A DNA stretch of 64,000 nucleotides from Sphingomonas hankyongi. GTDB lineage: Bacteria; Pseudomonadota; Alphaproteobacteria; Sphingomonadales; Sphingomonadaceae. Location of the stretch: contig NZ_JAMGBE010000003.1 of assembly GCF_023516575.1 (NCBI RefSeq), positions 575,803 to 639,802 of the forward strand, read 5' to 3'. This document shows positions 46,463-54,171 of the stretch, one piece after another; the first letter of the stretch is position 1; every line of letters starts with the position of its first letter. The notes beneath the pieces were generated by a model. It saw nothing but the letters and a program-made list of their open reading frames with translations. It had not been told where the DNA came from and ran no database searches. The translations under genes and the position numbers were made by a program.

Positions 46463-46708
46463 ATGTTTGTTGTTCTATCTTTGCTTGCAGTTGCCCCGAT
46501 CGCCACTGCCCAGGCAACGCCAGCGGCAGCCGGTACTCCTACGGCTAAAGTCGAATGCCGGATGGTTCAGGAGCCGGGATCCCGCATTCCGACCAAGGTT
46601 TGCCGCCTCGACAAGGAGTGGGAACTGCTCGCCAAGGATGCGCAAGACGATATAGCCGGCTCCCGAAACGGTCGCGGTGTCGGCCAGAACTCAAGTGACT
46701 CCCGCTAG
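46463..46708 (+). CDS. Small secreted protein, paralogue 2 of the rpsD-flanking family
   Basis: An 81-residue protein with a signal peptide (VVLSLLAVAPIATAQA), an Ala/Thr-rich spacer and the family core KVECRMVQEPGSRIPTKVCR then LDKEWELLAKD. The two cysteines and SRIP motif match paralogue 1, which ends 75 nt upstream. The tail is Ser/Gly/Asn-rich, as in paralogue 4. Function unknown. Confidence 0.75.
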   Translation: MFVVLSLLAVAPIATAQATPAAAGTPTAKVECRMVQEPGSRIPTKVCRLDKEWELLAKDAQDDIAGSRNGRGVGQNSSDSR

Positions 46709-46863
46709 AGCAACCCGTTCTCCAAGTTGACTTCCGAGAGCGAAATGGCCATGTGCGCCGCTCGCAATTGATCCCGCATGCCCGGTGAAGCGGAGATCGC
46801 GCTGAACGACTGGTTCAGCGGTGCGGTCTCGGGCGCATCGAAAACGCGAATTGGAGAAGTTCA

Positions 46864-47478
46864 GTGACGAAGCGCACCAGCGCCAAATACAAGCTCGACC
46901 GCCGCATGGGCGAGAACGTCTTCGGACGGCCCAAGAGCCCGGTCAATCGCCGCGAATATGGCCCCGGCCAGCACGGACAGCGCCGCAAGGGCAAGCTGTC
47001 GGATTTCGGCATTCAGCTCCGCGCCAAGCAGAAGCTGAAGGGCTATTACGGCGACATCACCGAAAAGCAGTTCAAGAAGAACTATGTCGACGCGACGCGC
47101 ATGAAGGGCGACGCTTCGCAGAACCTCATCGGCCTGCTCGAGCGCCGGCTCGACATGGTCGTCTATCGCGCCAAGTTCGCGCCGACGATCTGGGCCGCGC
47201 GCCAGCTGGTCAGCCACGGCCACATCCGCGTCAATGGCGTGAAGTGCAACATCGCCTCGCGCAAGGTGGACGTGGGCGATATCGTCGAGCTGGGCTCGAA
47301 GGCGCAGGAAATGGCGCTGGTCATCGAAGCGCAGAGCCTCGCCGAGCGCGACATCCCCGATTACGTCGTTCCGGACGGCACGTCGAAGATCACCTTCACG
47401 CGCGTGCCGAAGCTGGACGAGGTGCCCTATCCGGTTCGCATGGAGCCGAACCTCGTGATCGAATTCTATTCGCGGTAA
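46864..47478 (+). CDS. rpsD: 30S ribosomal protein S4
   Basis: A 204-residue primary rRNA-binding ribosomal protein. The N-terminal [38 protein letters not shown] and the S4 RNA-binding domain [20 protein letters not shown] with [16 protein letters not shown] are typical. The start is a GTG at 46864. It is a stand-alone gene here, not part of an alpha operon, and is followed by a strong terminator. Confidence 0.97.
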   Translation: MTKRTSAKYKLDRRMGENVFGRPKSPVNRREYGPGQHGQRRKGKLSDFGIQLRAKQKLKGYYGDITEKQFKKNYVDATRMKGDASQNLIGLLERRLDMVVYRAKFAPTIWAARQLVSHGHIRVNGVKCNIASRKVDVGDIVELGSKAQEMALVIEAQSLAERDIPDYVVPDGTSKITFTRVPKLDEVPYPVRMEPNLVIEFYSR

Positions 47479-47503
47479 GGCTTGCCGACCGCAGAATGCG
47501 AAA

Positions 47504-47529
47504 GGGCGGCTCAGGCCGCCCTTTTTTTT
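47504..47529 (+). terminator. Rho-independent terminator of rpsD
   Basis: A perfect 7-bp GC stem (GGGCGGC / GCCGCCC) with a 4-nt TCAG loop, followed by eight T residues, 25 nt after the rpsD stop codon. Confidence 0.93.
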
Positions 47530-47557
47530 GAGTCGAAAACGCGAGGTCCGTTATGCC

Positions 47558-47830
47558 TCAATGAGGAGGTGAGAGCGTGCCCGCGAAACCATTATTGAAG
47601 CCTTCGCTTGAAGTGTTTTTGGAGGAATCGCGAAGCGCCTTATCGTTCTGACGCTCTATCTCCGCCCACTGGCCTTCCGTGCGGCAAATGCGACTTGGGA
47701 TGCGGGAATGCAGTTCGGTGACCAACTCGCACCTGACTTTCTCGCCCGTCGCCGTGTACAGCGGCTTCTTCGGAATATCGGCTGGCGTCGCCACTTGCGC
47801 GAGCATGATGCCGATCAGGAAGGCGCTCAT
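47558..47830 (-). CDS. Small secreted protein, paralogue 3 of the rpsD-flanking family
   Basis: A 90-residue protein. The signal peptide region (SAFLIGIMLAQVATPADIPK) is followed by KPLYTATGEKVRCELVTELH and SRIPSRICRTEGQWAEIERQ. It shares the stretch AQVATPADIPKKPLYT with paralogue 4 and the two-cysteine core with all four. GGAG lies 7 nt before the ATG at 47830. Function unknown. Confidence 0.75.
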   Translation of the reverse strand: MSAFLIGIMLAQVATPADIPKKPLYTATGEKVRCELVTELHSRIPSRICRTEGQWAEIERQNDKALRDSSKNTSSEGFNNGFAGTLSPPH

Positions 47831-47983
47831 CACAATTCTCCTTTAGCTTCGCCGTGAACATCCTAAGCTTCGGTGGCGCAAGCCGACAACCGCCCAAATC
47901 TGCAAATCGTCGGCATTACGGCCCGCTTATCGCAAATCTACGACTTTTCCGGTGCCGCCCGAAAGCCTGACAGGCGTCTGTGC

Positions 47984-48232
47984 TTAGCAGTTCAGGGAAT
48001 TGCAGCCCACCTTTCGTGAGTTGCGAGATCCGCGCCAGTCGTCCTGGGTTTCTTTCGCCATGCGTTCCCACTCGGCCTCGGTACGGCAAATGCGGATCGG
48101 CACGCGGGATCCCGCTTCCCAGACTTGCCTGCAAACAACCTTCTGGCCGTCTTCCGTGTACAAAGGTTTCTTAGGAATGTCCGCGGGCGTAGCCACTTGC
48201 GCCAGCACCAAGCCGATTGCCAGAAAACTCAT
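47984..48232 (-). CDS. Small secreted protein, paralogue 4 of the rpsD-flanking family
   Basis: An 82-residue protein. Signal-like SFLAIGLVLAQVATPADIPK, then YTEDGQKVVCRQVWEAG and SRVPIRICRTEAEWERMAKE. It is the nearest relative of paralogue 3, next to it on the same strand. Two extra cysteines close the C-terminus (VGCNSLNC), which the other copies lack. Function unknown. Confidence 0.75.
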   Translation of the reverse strand: MSFLAIGLVLAQVATPADIPKKPLYTEDGQKVVCRQVWEAGSRVPIRICRTEAEWERMAKETQDDWRGSRNSRKVGCNSLNC

Positions 48233-48333
48233 GACAACCCTTTCCAAAGTCAGTCGGCGTATCCAGCGATCCTCTCACGACGATCTTTGCCATACAAGCT
48301 TGCACTGATCTGACTGCCGGCTAAGTCCGCGCC

Positions 48334-49308
48334 ATGACCTCACCCCCCCTCCCGGAATGGTCCCCGCATGAAGCGGTGTGGATCGGCTTTCCGAGCGATC
48401 CCGACCTCTGGCTGGGCGATCTCAAGGCCGCGGAGCAGGAAGTCGCCGCCTTCGCCGCGGCGGTGCACGCGGACGGCCGGGGCGAGAAGGTGTGGCTGGT
48501 TGCTGCCAACGAGGGAGCAGGCGAGAACGCGCGGCAGCTGGCACCGTTCGCGGACGTGATCGTCCAGCCTTTCGGCGATATCTGGCTACGCGACACGGGC
48601 CCCATCATCGTGGGGGCCGGGGCAGCGCGTCGTGCGCAGGGCTTTGGCTTCAACGGCTGGGGCGGCAAATACGACCTCGAAGGCGATCAGGACATCGGTC
48701 AGCGCCTCGCCGCAGCCGCCGGGATCCCGTTCGCCAGGGCGGACTGGATCCTCGAAGGCGGGGCGATCGACGGCGATGGCTCGGGCACTGTGCTCACCAC
48801 CGAGCAATGCCTTCTCAACCCCAATCGCAACACGCTGGACCGCGACCAGGTCGAGCAGCGGCTGCGAGCCGACCTCGGGTTCGACCGTATCGTCTGGCTC
48901 GGCTCCGGCCTCATGAACGACCACACCGACGGCCATGTCGACAATCTCGCGCGCTTCGTGGGCCCGGGGCGCGTCGCGATCCCGACCGCCACCACGGACG
49001 ATCCCAACGAAGCGGTTTACAAGGATGCTGCCCGGCGCATCGCGGATGCACGCCTTAGCGTCTTCACCCTTCCATCCCCCGGGCGCGTCCTCGACGACGA
49101 AGGCGACGTGATCCCGGCAAGTTACATGAACTTCTACATCGGCAATGCCGCGGTTGTGGTGCCGCAATATGGCGCGGCGAACGACGCGGCGGCAGTGGAG
49201 ATGGTGCAGTCGCTATTCCCCGACCGCGTTGCAATCGGGCTTCGCGCCGACCATGTCCTCACCGGAGGCGGAAGCTTCCATTGCATTTCGCAACAGGTGC
49301 CTGCCTAG
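48334..49308 (+). CDS. aguA: Agmatine deiminase
   Basis: A 324-residue member of the agmatine/peptidyl-arginine deiminase family that turns agmatine into N-carbamoylputrescine. Signature blocks are AVWIGFPSDPDLWLGDL, the substrate-contact IWLRDTGPIIV, NGWGGKYD, LEGGAIDGDGSGT, NDHTDGHVDNLARFV and the catalytic-cysteine end TGGGSFHCISQQ (about Cys317). It is followed by aguB, which completes the route to putrescine. Confidence 0.94.
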   Translation: MTSPPLPEWSPHEAVWIGFPSDPDLWLGDLKAAEQEVAAFAAAVHADGRGEKVWLVAANEGAGENARQLAPFADVIVQPFGDIWLRDTGPIIVGAGAARRAQGFGFNGWGGKYDLEGDQDIGQRLAAAAGIPFARADWILEGGAIDGDGSGTVLTTEQCLLNPNRNTLDRDQVEQRLRADLGFDRIVWLGSGLMNDHTDGHVDNLARFVGPGRVAIPTATTDDPNEAVYKDAARRIADARLSVFTLPSPGRVLDDEGDVIPASYMNFYIGNAAVVVPQYGAANDAAAVEMVQSLFPDRVAIGLRADHVLTGGGSFHCISQQVPA

Positions 49309-49350
49309 CTGGCATCCCGGCGCAAGCCGCGATCCGTGTAACCATTCTGG

Positions 49351-49370
49351 ACTCCGGCCTTCGCCGGAGT
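49351..49370. repeat. REP-like palindrome between aguA and aguB
   Basis: A perfect 8-bp stem ACTCCGGC/GCCGGAGT with a 4-nt CTTC loop, inside the context TGG...TACGG. This matches the common extragenic palindrome seen in many alphaproteobacterial genomes (tggactccgg...ccggagt-like). It is 12 nt before the aguB ATG. Confidence 0.6.
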
Positions 49371-49381
49371 ACGGGGAGAAA

Positions 49382-50233
49382 ATGACCAGGCTCACCGTCG
49401 CTGCGCTGCAGCTCGCCTTCACTGAGGACACCGCCGCCAACATCAGGGCCGTTGCGGACCTGGTGCGCGAGGCGGCCTCGAAGGGCGCCGAGGTCGTGCT
49501 TCCCCCAGAGCTGTTCGAAGGTCCCTATTTCTGCCGCGTCGAGGACGAAAGCCTGTTTGCGACCGCGAAGCCGACGGCGGAGCACCCTTCCGTGGTCGCC
49601 ATGCAGGAGCTCGCCAAGGAGCTGCAGATATGGATTCCCACCAGCTTCTTCGAGCTGGACGGACCCCACCATTATAATTCGCTCGCGATGATCGGGCCCG
49701 ACGGAAAGGTCGCGGGGGTTTACCGCAAGAGCCACATACCGGACGGGCCCGGATATGAGGAAAAATTCTACTTTCGGCCCGGCAACACCGGCTTCAAGGT
49801 CTGGCGCGGCCCGCATCGCTCCACGCTTGGCGTCGGCGTGTGCTGGGACCAATGGTATCCGGAAACGGCACGCGCCATGATGCTGATGGGCGCGGAGATC
49901 CTGTTCTACCCGACCGCGATCGGGACCGAGCCGCACGATCCGGATCTCGACACCTCACGCCTTTGGCGCCGCGCGATGATCGGCCATGCCGTGTCGAATG
50001 TCGTCCCGGTGGTCGCTGCCAACCGCATCGGCACCGAGCACGGGCAGCGTTTCTACGGGCACAGCTTCATCTGCGACGAGCGCGGCGATATCCTGGCGGA
50101 GTTCGGCGCGGGCGAGACGGGCGTCCTCGTCGCTACCCTGGACCTTGCGCAAGCGAGAAAGCACCGCGCGGCTTTCGGCTTCTTCCGCGATCGCCGGCCC
50201 GAGCTTTACGGGCGGCTCACCGAGGACGTCTGA
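49382..50233 (+). CDS. aguB: N-carbamoylputrescine amidase
   Basis: A 283-residue nitrilase-superfamily amidohydrolase that yields putrescine, CO2 and ammonia. The Glu-Lys-Cys triad is visible in VVLPPELFEGPYF, GVYRKSHIPDGPGY and GVGVCWDQWYPE. The ending HRAAFGFFRDRRPELYGRLT is typical of the plant-type AguB family. Together with aguA it forms the agmatine route of polyamine synthesis. Confidence 0.94.
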   Translation: MTRLTVAALQLAFTEDTAANIRAVADLVREAASKGAEVVLPPELFEGPYFCRVEDESLFATAKPTAEHPSVVAMQELAKELQIWIPTSFFELDGPHHYNSLAMIGPDGKVAGVYRKSHIPDGPGYEEKFYFRPGNTGFKVWRGPHRSTLGVGVCWDQWYPETARAMMLMGAEILFYPTAIGTEPHDPDLDTSRLWRRAMIGHAVSNVVPVVAANRIGTEHGQRFYGHSFICDERGDILAEFGAGETGVLVATLDLAQARKHRAAFGFFRDRRPELYGRLTEDV

Positions 50234-50236
50234 TCG

Positions 50237-50677
50237 CTACTTCGCCGGCGCTTCGAGATCCTCGGCCGCGATGATCTGCCAACTGCCGTTCCGCTTCAGC
50301 CACGTGTCCGTCCACACCCAGCGGCCCTGCTTCCCGTTTTTCCGCTTCCAAGTCTCGCTGCCCTGCGCAACCGCCATGTTGCCGTAGAAGCGCACAAGCA
50401 CGTCACCGATCTTATTCGAGTTGAAGTAGTTCGAAGCCTTCGCCGTCTCCTCAACCATCCTGGGCTTTCGATAAATTTCGCCCTTGGGATCAACTCCGAC
50501 AATATCTTCGGACAGGATACGTTTCACCGCGCGCGTATCGCCGGTTGCAACGGATTCAGCCCAGGCCTGCTCCGAATCGCAGATATATTTCAGTAGCTTG
50601 GGATCGTGGGCGCCCTCTGCCGTGCAACTTGGCGCCGCAGCAGGCGCCAGAGCTGCAGCCGCGAGAAAAAGGATCAT
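50237..50677 (-). CDS. Secreted SnoaL/NTF2-like (DUF4440-type) protein
   Basis: A 146-residue protein with a signal peptide (ILFLAAAALAPAAA), then an NTF2-like alpha-beta fold: ICDSEQAWAESVATGDTRAV, ILSEDIVGVDPKG, VRFYGNMAVAQGSETWKRK and the typical end WVWTDTWLKRNGSWQIIAAED. Ligand or enzymatic activity is unknown. The ATG at 50677 has a GGGGGAACC-type ribosome site. Convergent to aguB (3-nt gap). Confidence 0.85.
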   Translation of the reverse strand: MILFLAAAALAPAAAPSCTAEGAHDPKLLKYICDSEQAWAESVATGDTRAVKRILSEDIVGVDPKGEIYRKPRMVEETAKASNYFNSNKIGDVLVRFYGNMAVAQGSETWKRKNGKQGRWVWTDTWLKRNGSWQIIAAEDLEAPAK

Positions 50678-50688
50678 GGTTCCCCCTT

Positions 50689-51354
50689 TCAAACAATCTC
50701 GGCCGCCCTCGCGAACACATTTTCGAACATGCGCTGATCGAGGCGCCCCGTATTCTGGTTGTAACGCGAGCAATGATAGCTCGACAGCAGGATGCGGCCG
50801 CCGGGCGCGACATTCTCGGCGCCATGACCGAATTTGGTCGAGGCAGGCGGAAGCCCAAGCGCGCGCGCAGCCGCCACATGCGCGATCTGCCCGAGAGCGA
50901 GCACCACCCGCACTTTTGACAAACTAGCCAGACCTTCCTCGAAATAATGCCGGCAGGTCGCGATCTCGCTCGGTTCCGGCTTGTTTGCAGGCGGCAGGCA
51001 TTTGACTGCGTTCAGGATCACTGCGCCCTTGAGCCTGAGGCCGTCTGACGGGTCGGCGCGGTACTCGCCCTCCGCCAGCCCGAACTTGAGCAAAGTCCCA
51101 TAGAGCAGCTCCCCGGCATAATCGCCCGTGAACGGTCGTCCGGTGCGGTTCGCGCCATGCTTGCCGGGCGCAAGGCCGACGATCGCGAGCCAGGCTTCCG
51201 GGTCGCCGAATGCCGGCACCGGAGCGTTCCACCAATGCGGGAACTCGGCGCGGCATTCGCGGCGAAAACGCACGAGCCGCGGGCAAAGCGGGCAGTCGCG
51301 CGGAGCCTCCGCCTGCGGGATCGGCGACAGGTCGGCGGGGCTGGCGAACGGCAT
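50689..51354 (-). CDS. Family 5 uracil-DNA glycosylase (UDGb-type)
   Basis: A 221-residue uracil-DNA glycosylase of the iron-sulfur UDGb family. The N-terminal CPLCPRLVRFRREC supplies Fe-S cysteines, motif A reads IVGLAPGKHGANRTGRPFTG, further cysteines lie in NAVKCLPP and IATCRHYF, and motif B is SSYHCSRYNQNTGR. UDGb enzymes remove uracil and other deaminated bases. It lies 11 nt upstream of the DUF4440-type gene on the same strand. Confidence 0.9.
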   Translation of the reverse strand: MPFASPADLSPIPQAEAPRDCPLCPRLVRFRRECRAEFPHWWNAPVPAFGDPEAWLAIVGLAPGKHGANRTGRPFTGDYAGELLYGTLLKFGLAEGEYRADPSDGLRLKGAVILNAVKCLPPANKPEPSEIATCRHYFEEGLASLSKVRVVLALGQIAHVAAARALGLPPASTKFGHGAENVAPGGRILLSSYHCSRYNQNTGRLDQRMFENVFARAAEIV

Positions 51355-51377
51355 TGCACTGACCTAGGCGAGGCTCC

Positions 51378-51869
51378 GTGCCCGGCGCAACGCACCTTTA
51401 TGCCATCGCGATTGGCTCCAATCGCCCGCATGGCCGCTTCGGACGGCCGAGCCGGGTGGTGGAAGCGGCAGTCGCGCGGCTCGACCAGGATTTCGGGCTA
51501 TTCGATGCGTCGCCGATCATCCTCAACTCCGCGATCGGAGATGCCGGACGCGATTTCGCCAATGCCGTGGCTCTCATCGAAAGCGCCCTCGATCCGCCCG
51601 AGATGCTGAAACGGCTGAAGGCGCTCGAGCGGGAGTTCGGGCGGCGTCCGGGAAAGCGCTGGGCGACGCGCGTGCTCGACCTCGACATCGCCCTGTGGAG
51701 CGGCGGGCGCTGGCGCTCGCGGGCGCTCAGCATCCCCCACCCCGCGCTCGCTAGGCGCGGCTTCGTGCTTCAGCCGCTCGCGGCGGTCGCCCCGCGCTGG
51801 CGCGTCATGGGGCCGGTGACTGTCGGGCATCTCGCGCAGCGCCTTGCCCGCGCGACCCCGCGCGGCTAA
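51378..51869 (+). CDS. folK: HPPK (2-amino-4-hydroxy-6-hydroxymethyldihydropteridine diphosphokinase)
   Basis: A 163-residue folate-pathway kinase that pyrophosphorylates the pterin precursor. IAIGSNRPHGRFGRPS, DFANAVALIES, the conserved LKALEREFGRRPGKRWATRVLD-like block and LSIPHPALARRGFVLQPL are typical. The start is a GTG at 51378, divergent from the UDGb gene by 23 nt. Confidence 0.93.
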   Translation: MPGATHLYAIAIGSNRPHGRFGRPSRVVEAAVARLDQDFGLFDASPIILNSAIGDAGRDFANAVALIESALDPPEMLKRLKALEREFGRRPGKRWATRVLDLDIALWSGGRWRSRALSIPHPALARRGFVLQPLAAVAPRWRVMGPVTVGHLAQRLARATPRG

Positions 51870-51881
51870 CCGCCGCTGCGT

Positions 51882-51957
51882 GGGCCCTTAGCTCAGTCGG
51901 TAGAGCAACTGACTTTTAATCAGTAGGTCGCTGGTTCGAATCCAGCAGGGCTCACCA
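51882..51957 (+). tRNA. tRNA-Lys (TTT)
   Basis: A 76-nt cloverleaf starting GGGCCCTTAGCTCAGTCGGT and ending in an encoded CCA. The anticodon loop CTTTTAA gives anticodon TTT. The acceptor arm GGGCCCT pairs with AGGGCTC (one G-T). It marks the right edge of the dense housekeeping block. Confidence 0.97.
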
Positions 51958-52054
51958 ACACTTAGATGACATTCTCCGGCTGACATATCCCGTAAAGTAA
52001 TCACCGGGTAATCACATCAGGCCTCAGCGATGAGACGCTTGGTGCTGCCGCGCT

Positions 52055-52083
52055 TATGTCCGCTTTCGACCCAATTCGGACTC
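52055..52083 (+). repeat. Dispersed repeat copy 1
   Basis: tgtccgctttcgacccaatt-type core. This is the first of at least nine related copies in the next 10 kb. It creates a spurious ATG (MSAFDP...) that lengthens the downstream open frame. Confidence 0.7.
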
Positions 52084-52145
52084 GCGAGGAGATATCCGTA
52101 ATCGTCCGAATTGCATGGTCTAACCGCATTACTAAATCCCGCCTG

Positions 52146-52388
52146 ATGGCAAGAAATCCGGCAGGGAGTCCCCTGACACATCCGCTTGAGTGGGCACGGC
52201 GCTGCCATATCGAGGCCAGACGGGCGATCCACCCCTCGACGAAAATGTTTCTACTTGAGCTAACTGCGCAGTTCGAAGCACTCGCCCGCGAAACAGTGAA
52301 ACTGGACCCCGACGACCCAGAACTACAACAGGCGGTCGCGGATCGCCTCGCCGAAATTGCAGCGAAAAAGAGAGAATGGACTCGCTAA
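52146..52388 (+). CDS. Hypothetical protein
   Basis: An 80-residue basic-to-acidic soluble protein (LEWARRCHIEARRAIHPST, then a helical EALARETVKLD and ADRLAEIAAKKREWT). It has no domain I recognise; length and charge pattern resemble small helical proteins of unknown role common in sphingomonads. I start at the ATG at 52146 because the longer frame (from 52056) begins inside a copy of the dispersed repeat. Confidence 0.5.
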   Translation: MARNPAGSPLTHPLEWARRCHIEARRAIHPSTKMFLLELTAQFEALARETVKLDPDDPELQQAVADRLAEIAAKKREWTR

Positions 52389-52450
52389 GCGACATTTCCG
52401 CTTTCCACCCAAACCTGCCGTCAGCAATCGACCCAAAACTGCCATTAGGC
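52388..52450 (+). repeat. Dispersed repeat copy 2 (long form)
   Basis: Contains tccgctttccacccaaacct followed by gccgtcagcaatcgaccca. The same ~40-nt block recurs almost exactly at 54017-54074, showing a longer subtype of the repeat. Confidence 0.75.
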
Positions 52451-52536
52451 CAGCGCCTGCGAGCGGTCATCGCTCCCACCTCTGCAAGGCGGGTATGGGT
52501 CGATGCGCACGGTGTCTACCGGAGACCCCAGGAACG

Positions 52537-52824
52537 CTAGCCAAGCCGTTTGCGATTGTCCCGGACTCGTTTGCCATAGACGTTGAGCGCCTTGCGCGCC
52601 GCCGCCTCGGGGCTTTTCACGCGCCCGCCAGCCAATGCTCCGGTCAGCTCGAATCCGGCCTCGGTCTTTTCGCTGACCATGCGTTCGAGTTCACGCTCCG
52701 CGGTCTGGCCGCCGGCCATTATGCGCCACGATCGCAGCGCAACGACCATGCCGGCGTCGGCCCACAGGCGCGAGGCGCGGAACATCAATTGTGACCATTC
52801 GGCGGTCGGATCGGAACGGGGCAT
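52537..52824 (-). CDS. Hypothetical helical protein (phasin-like?)
   Basis: A 95-residue predicted helical protein: AEWSQLMFRASRLWADAGMV, VALRSWRIMAGGQTAERELE and RMVSEKTEAGFELTGALAGG, with a basic C-terminus. The amphipathic pattern and the WSQL...RMxxEK arrangement recall phasin-like or membrane-associated small proteins of sphingomonads, but no firm family is recognised. The start at 52824 has AAGGAAATCC upstream. Confidence 0.6.
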   Translation of the reverse strand: MPRSDPTAEWSQLMFRASRLWADAGMVVALRSWRIMAGGQTAERELERMVSEKTEAGFELTGALAGGRVKSPEAAARKALNVYGKRVRDNRKRLG

Positions 52825-52891
52825 GGATTTCCTTTGAAATAGGAGGAGCGCCGTCGGGGCAGCGCTCCTCAACGCATACAAACAGTGGCGA

Positions 52892-53416
52892 TTACTGAGC
52901 AGTCGCCATCCGCGGCTGCGAAGCATTATGGCCGCCGTTGCGGGAGAGGATCTCACGCACCGTTTCGGCTGGGACATTGCTTTCTCCGGCATCGACGGAG
53001 ACGAAGATGCCGCCGTCGTTGATGCGGCCTTCATAATATTTCGCGTCTTCGTCGCTGACGCCGTGGTCCTTGAGCATGCCGGTCAGGCCGCCGGCAACCG
53101 CGCCGATTGCAGCCGCGCCGGGGATCGCGGAGCCGGCAATCGCGCCAGCCGCGGCAAGAGGGCCGACGCCCGGAATCGCTAGGGCGGCAACGCCGAGGAT
53201 GGCGCCGATTCCAGCGCCACCGAGCGCGCCCTTGACGGTATCCCCAAGGCCTTCACTGGCTTCCTCGCCGGACCCGTCGGTCACGGTCGCACCGTCCTCA
53301 TCGCGGCCGATGACGGAAAGCTTGGCGCTATCGATGCCCTTGCCGCGCAATTCGCCGACCGCGGATTCTGCTTCGGAGCGGCTGTCGAAAACGGCCGAGA
53401 TGATGTTCTTGCTCAT
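52892..53416 (-). CDS. General-stress-type protein with glycine-zipper-like helix
   Basis: A 174-residue protein. The N-terminus ISAVFDSRSEAESAVGELRG matches the heat-induced/general stress protein 17M-like domain; the middle is a long Gly/Ala-rich hydrophobic stretch (residues ~62-115: GALGGAGIGAILGVAALAI, GAIAGSAIPGAAAIGAVAGG) and the end KDHGVSDEDAKYYEGRINDG completes the fold. Probably a stress-induced protein of unknown activity. Start at 53416 has AGGAG upstream. Confidence 0.75.
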   Translation of the reverse strand: MSKNIISAVFDSRSEAESAVGELRGKGIDSAKLSVIGRDEDGATVTDGSGEEASEGLGDTVKGALGGAGIGAILGVAALAIPGVGPLAAAGAIAGSAIPGAAAIGAVAGGLTGMLKDHGVSDEDAKYYEGRINDGGIFVSVDAGESNVPAETVREILSRNGGHNASQPRMATAQ

Positions 53417-53661
53417 GATGACTCCTGGGGAAAAAGACTGGCCCACCCAGAAGCTTAGCGAAGCAGGACGAGCACCGTTCCGCGCCGCGAGGAATAAACT
53501 TTGGTCGGCGCCGCCGCAGAGGTGCGCCACCGACCGGACCACCACAGCGACGAACTGCAAATGGAACAGCGTGTTTCGTGGATGCGTTGGCCGAAGTGCG
53601 CCGGTGATCCCATCGGGCGCGCGTGAGTGGGTGTGCCTGCTCGACACGGCAGGAGCTCAAA

Positions 53662-53991
53662 ATGAATGAAGTATTTTCGCGGATCGCGACCCTTTCGTCC
53701 CAGTTACTGGGAAAACCCATTTCTTTCATCGTCTCTACGCTGCTGATCATCCTATGGGCGTTCAGCGGACCGATGTTTCATTATTCAGATACTTGGCAGC
53801 TCATCGTAAATACCGGAACCACAGTTCTTACGTTCCTTGCCGTCTTCCTGATCCAGAACAGCCAGAACCGCGACGGGATGGCAATCCAAGCCAAGCTCGA
53901 CGAACTAATCCATTCATCCCGCCAAGCCCGCAATGACTTAGTCAGAGCGGAGGACAAATCCGAAGCCCAGATTGAAAGCCTGCGCATTTGA
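53662..53991 (+). CDS. Low-affinity iron permease family-like small membrane protein
   Basis: A 109-residue protein with two hydrophobic segments, PISFIVSTLLIILWAFSGPM and NTGTTVLTFLAVFLIQNSQN, and the tail RDGMAIQAKLDELIHSSRQA. This arrangement matches the low-affinity iron permease (Fet4-like, DUF307-related) family of small bacterial membrane proteins, whose bacterial function is not proven to be iron transport. AGGAG lies 6 nt before the ATG. Divergent from the stress gene by 245 nt. Confidence 0.75.
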   Translation: MNEVFSRIATLSSQLLGKPISFIVSTLLIILWAFSGPMFHYSDTWQLIVNTGTTVLTFLAVFLIQNSQNRDGMAIQAKLDELIHSSRQARNDLVRAEDKSEAQIESLRI

Positions 53992-54016
53992 GATTCGATT
54001 CGGCTGGGGTCGGTGT

Positions 54017-54074
54017 CTAATGGCAGCTTTCCACCCAAACCTGCCGTCAGCAATCGACCCATTGCGGACACTTG
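54017..54074 (+). repeat. Dispersed repeat copy 3 (long form)
   Basis: ctaatggcagctttccaccc followed by aaacctgccgtcagcaatcgaccca-like sequence, near-identical to copy 2, then attgcggaca. It lies between the iron-permease-like gene and the HisKA_3 fragment gene. Confidence 0.75.
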
Positions 54075-54171
54075 CACTGTTAGGTCGACCAGCCGGCGGT
54101 ATGGGCCAAAGGCTATATGGTTTTCCCCATCGCTGCAGATTAGGTTTCATTCTCTGTTAGTTGCGTTTCCC

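Noticed and set aside
47558..48232. Toxin-antitoxin pair or lysis cassette interpretation of the small paired genes near rpsD
   Set aside because: Both genes on each side are homologous to each other rather than a toxin plus antitoxin, and each has a signal peptide, so a TA system is not supported.
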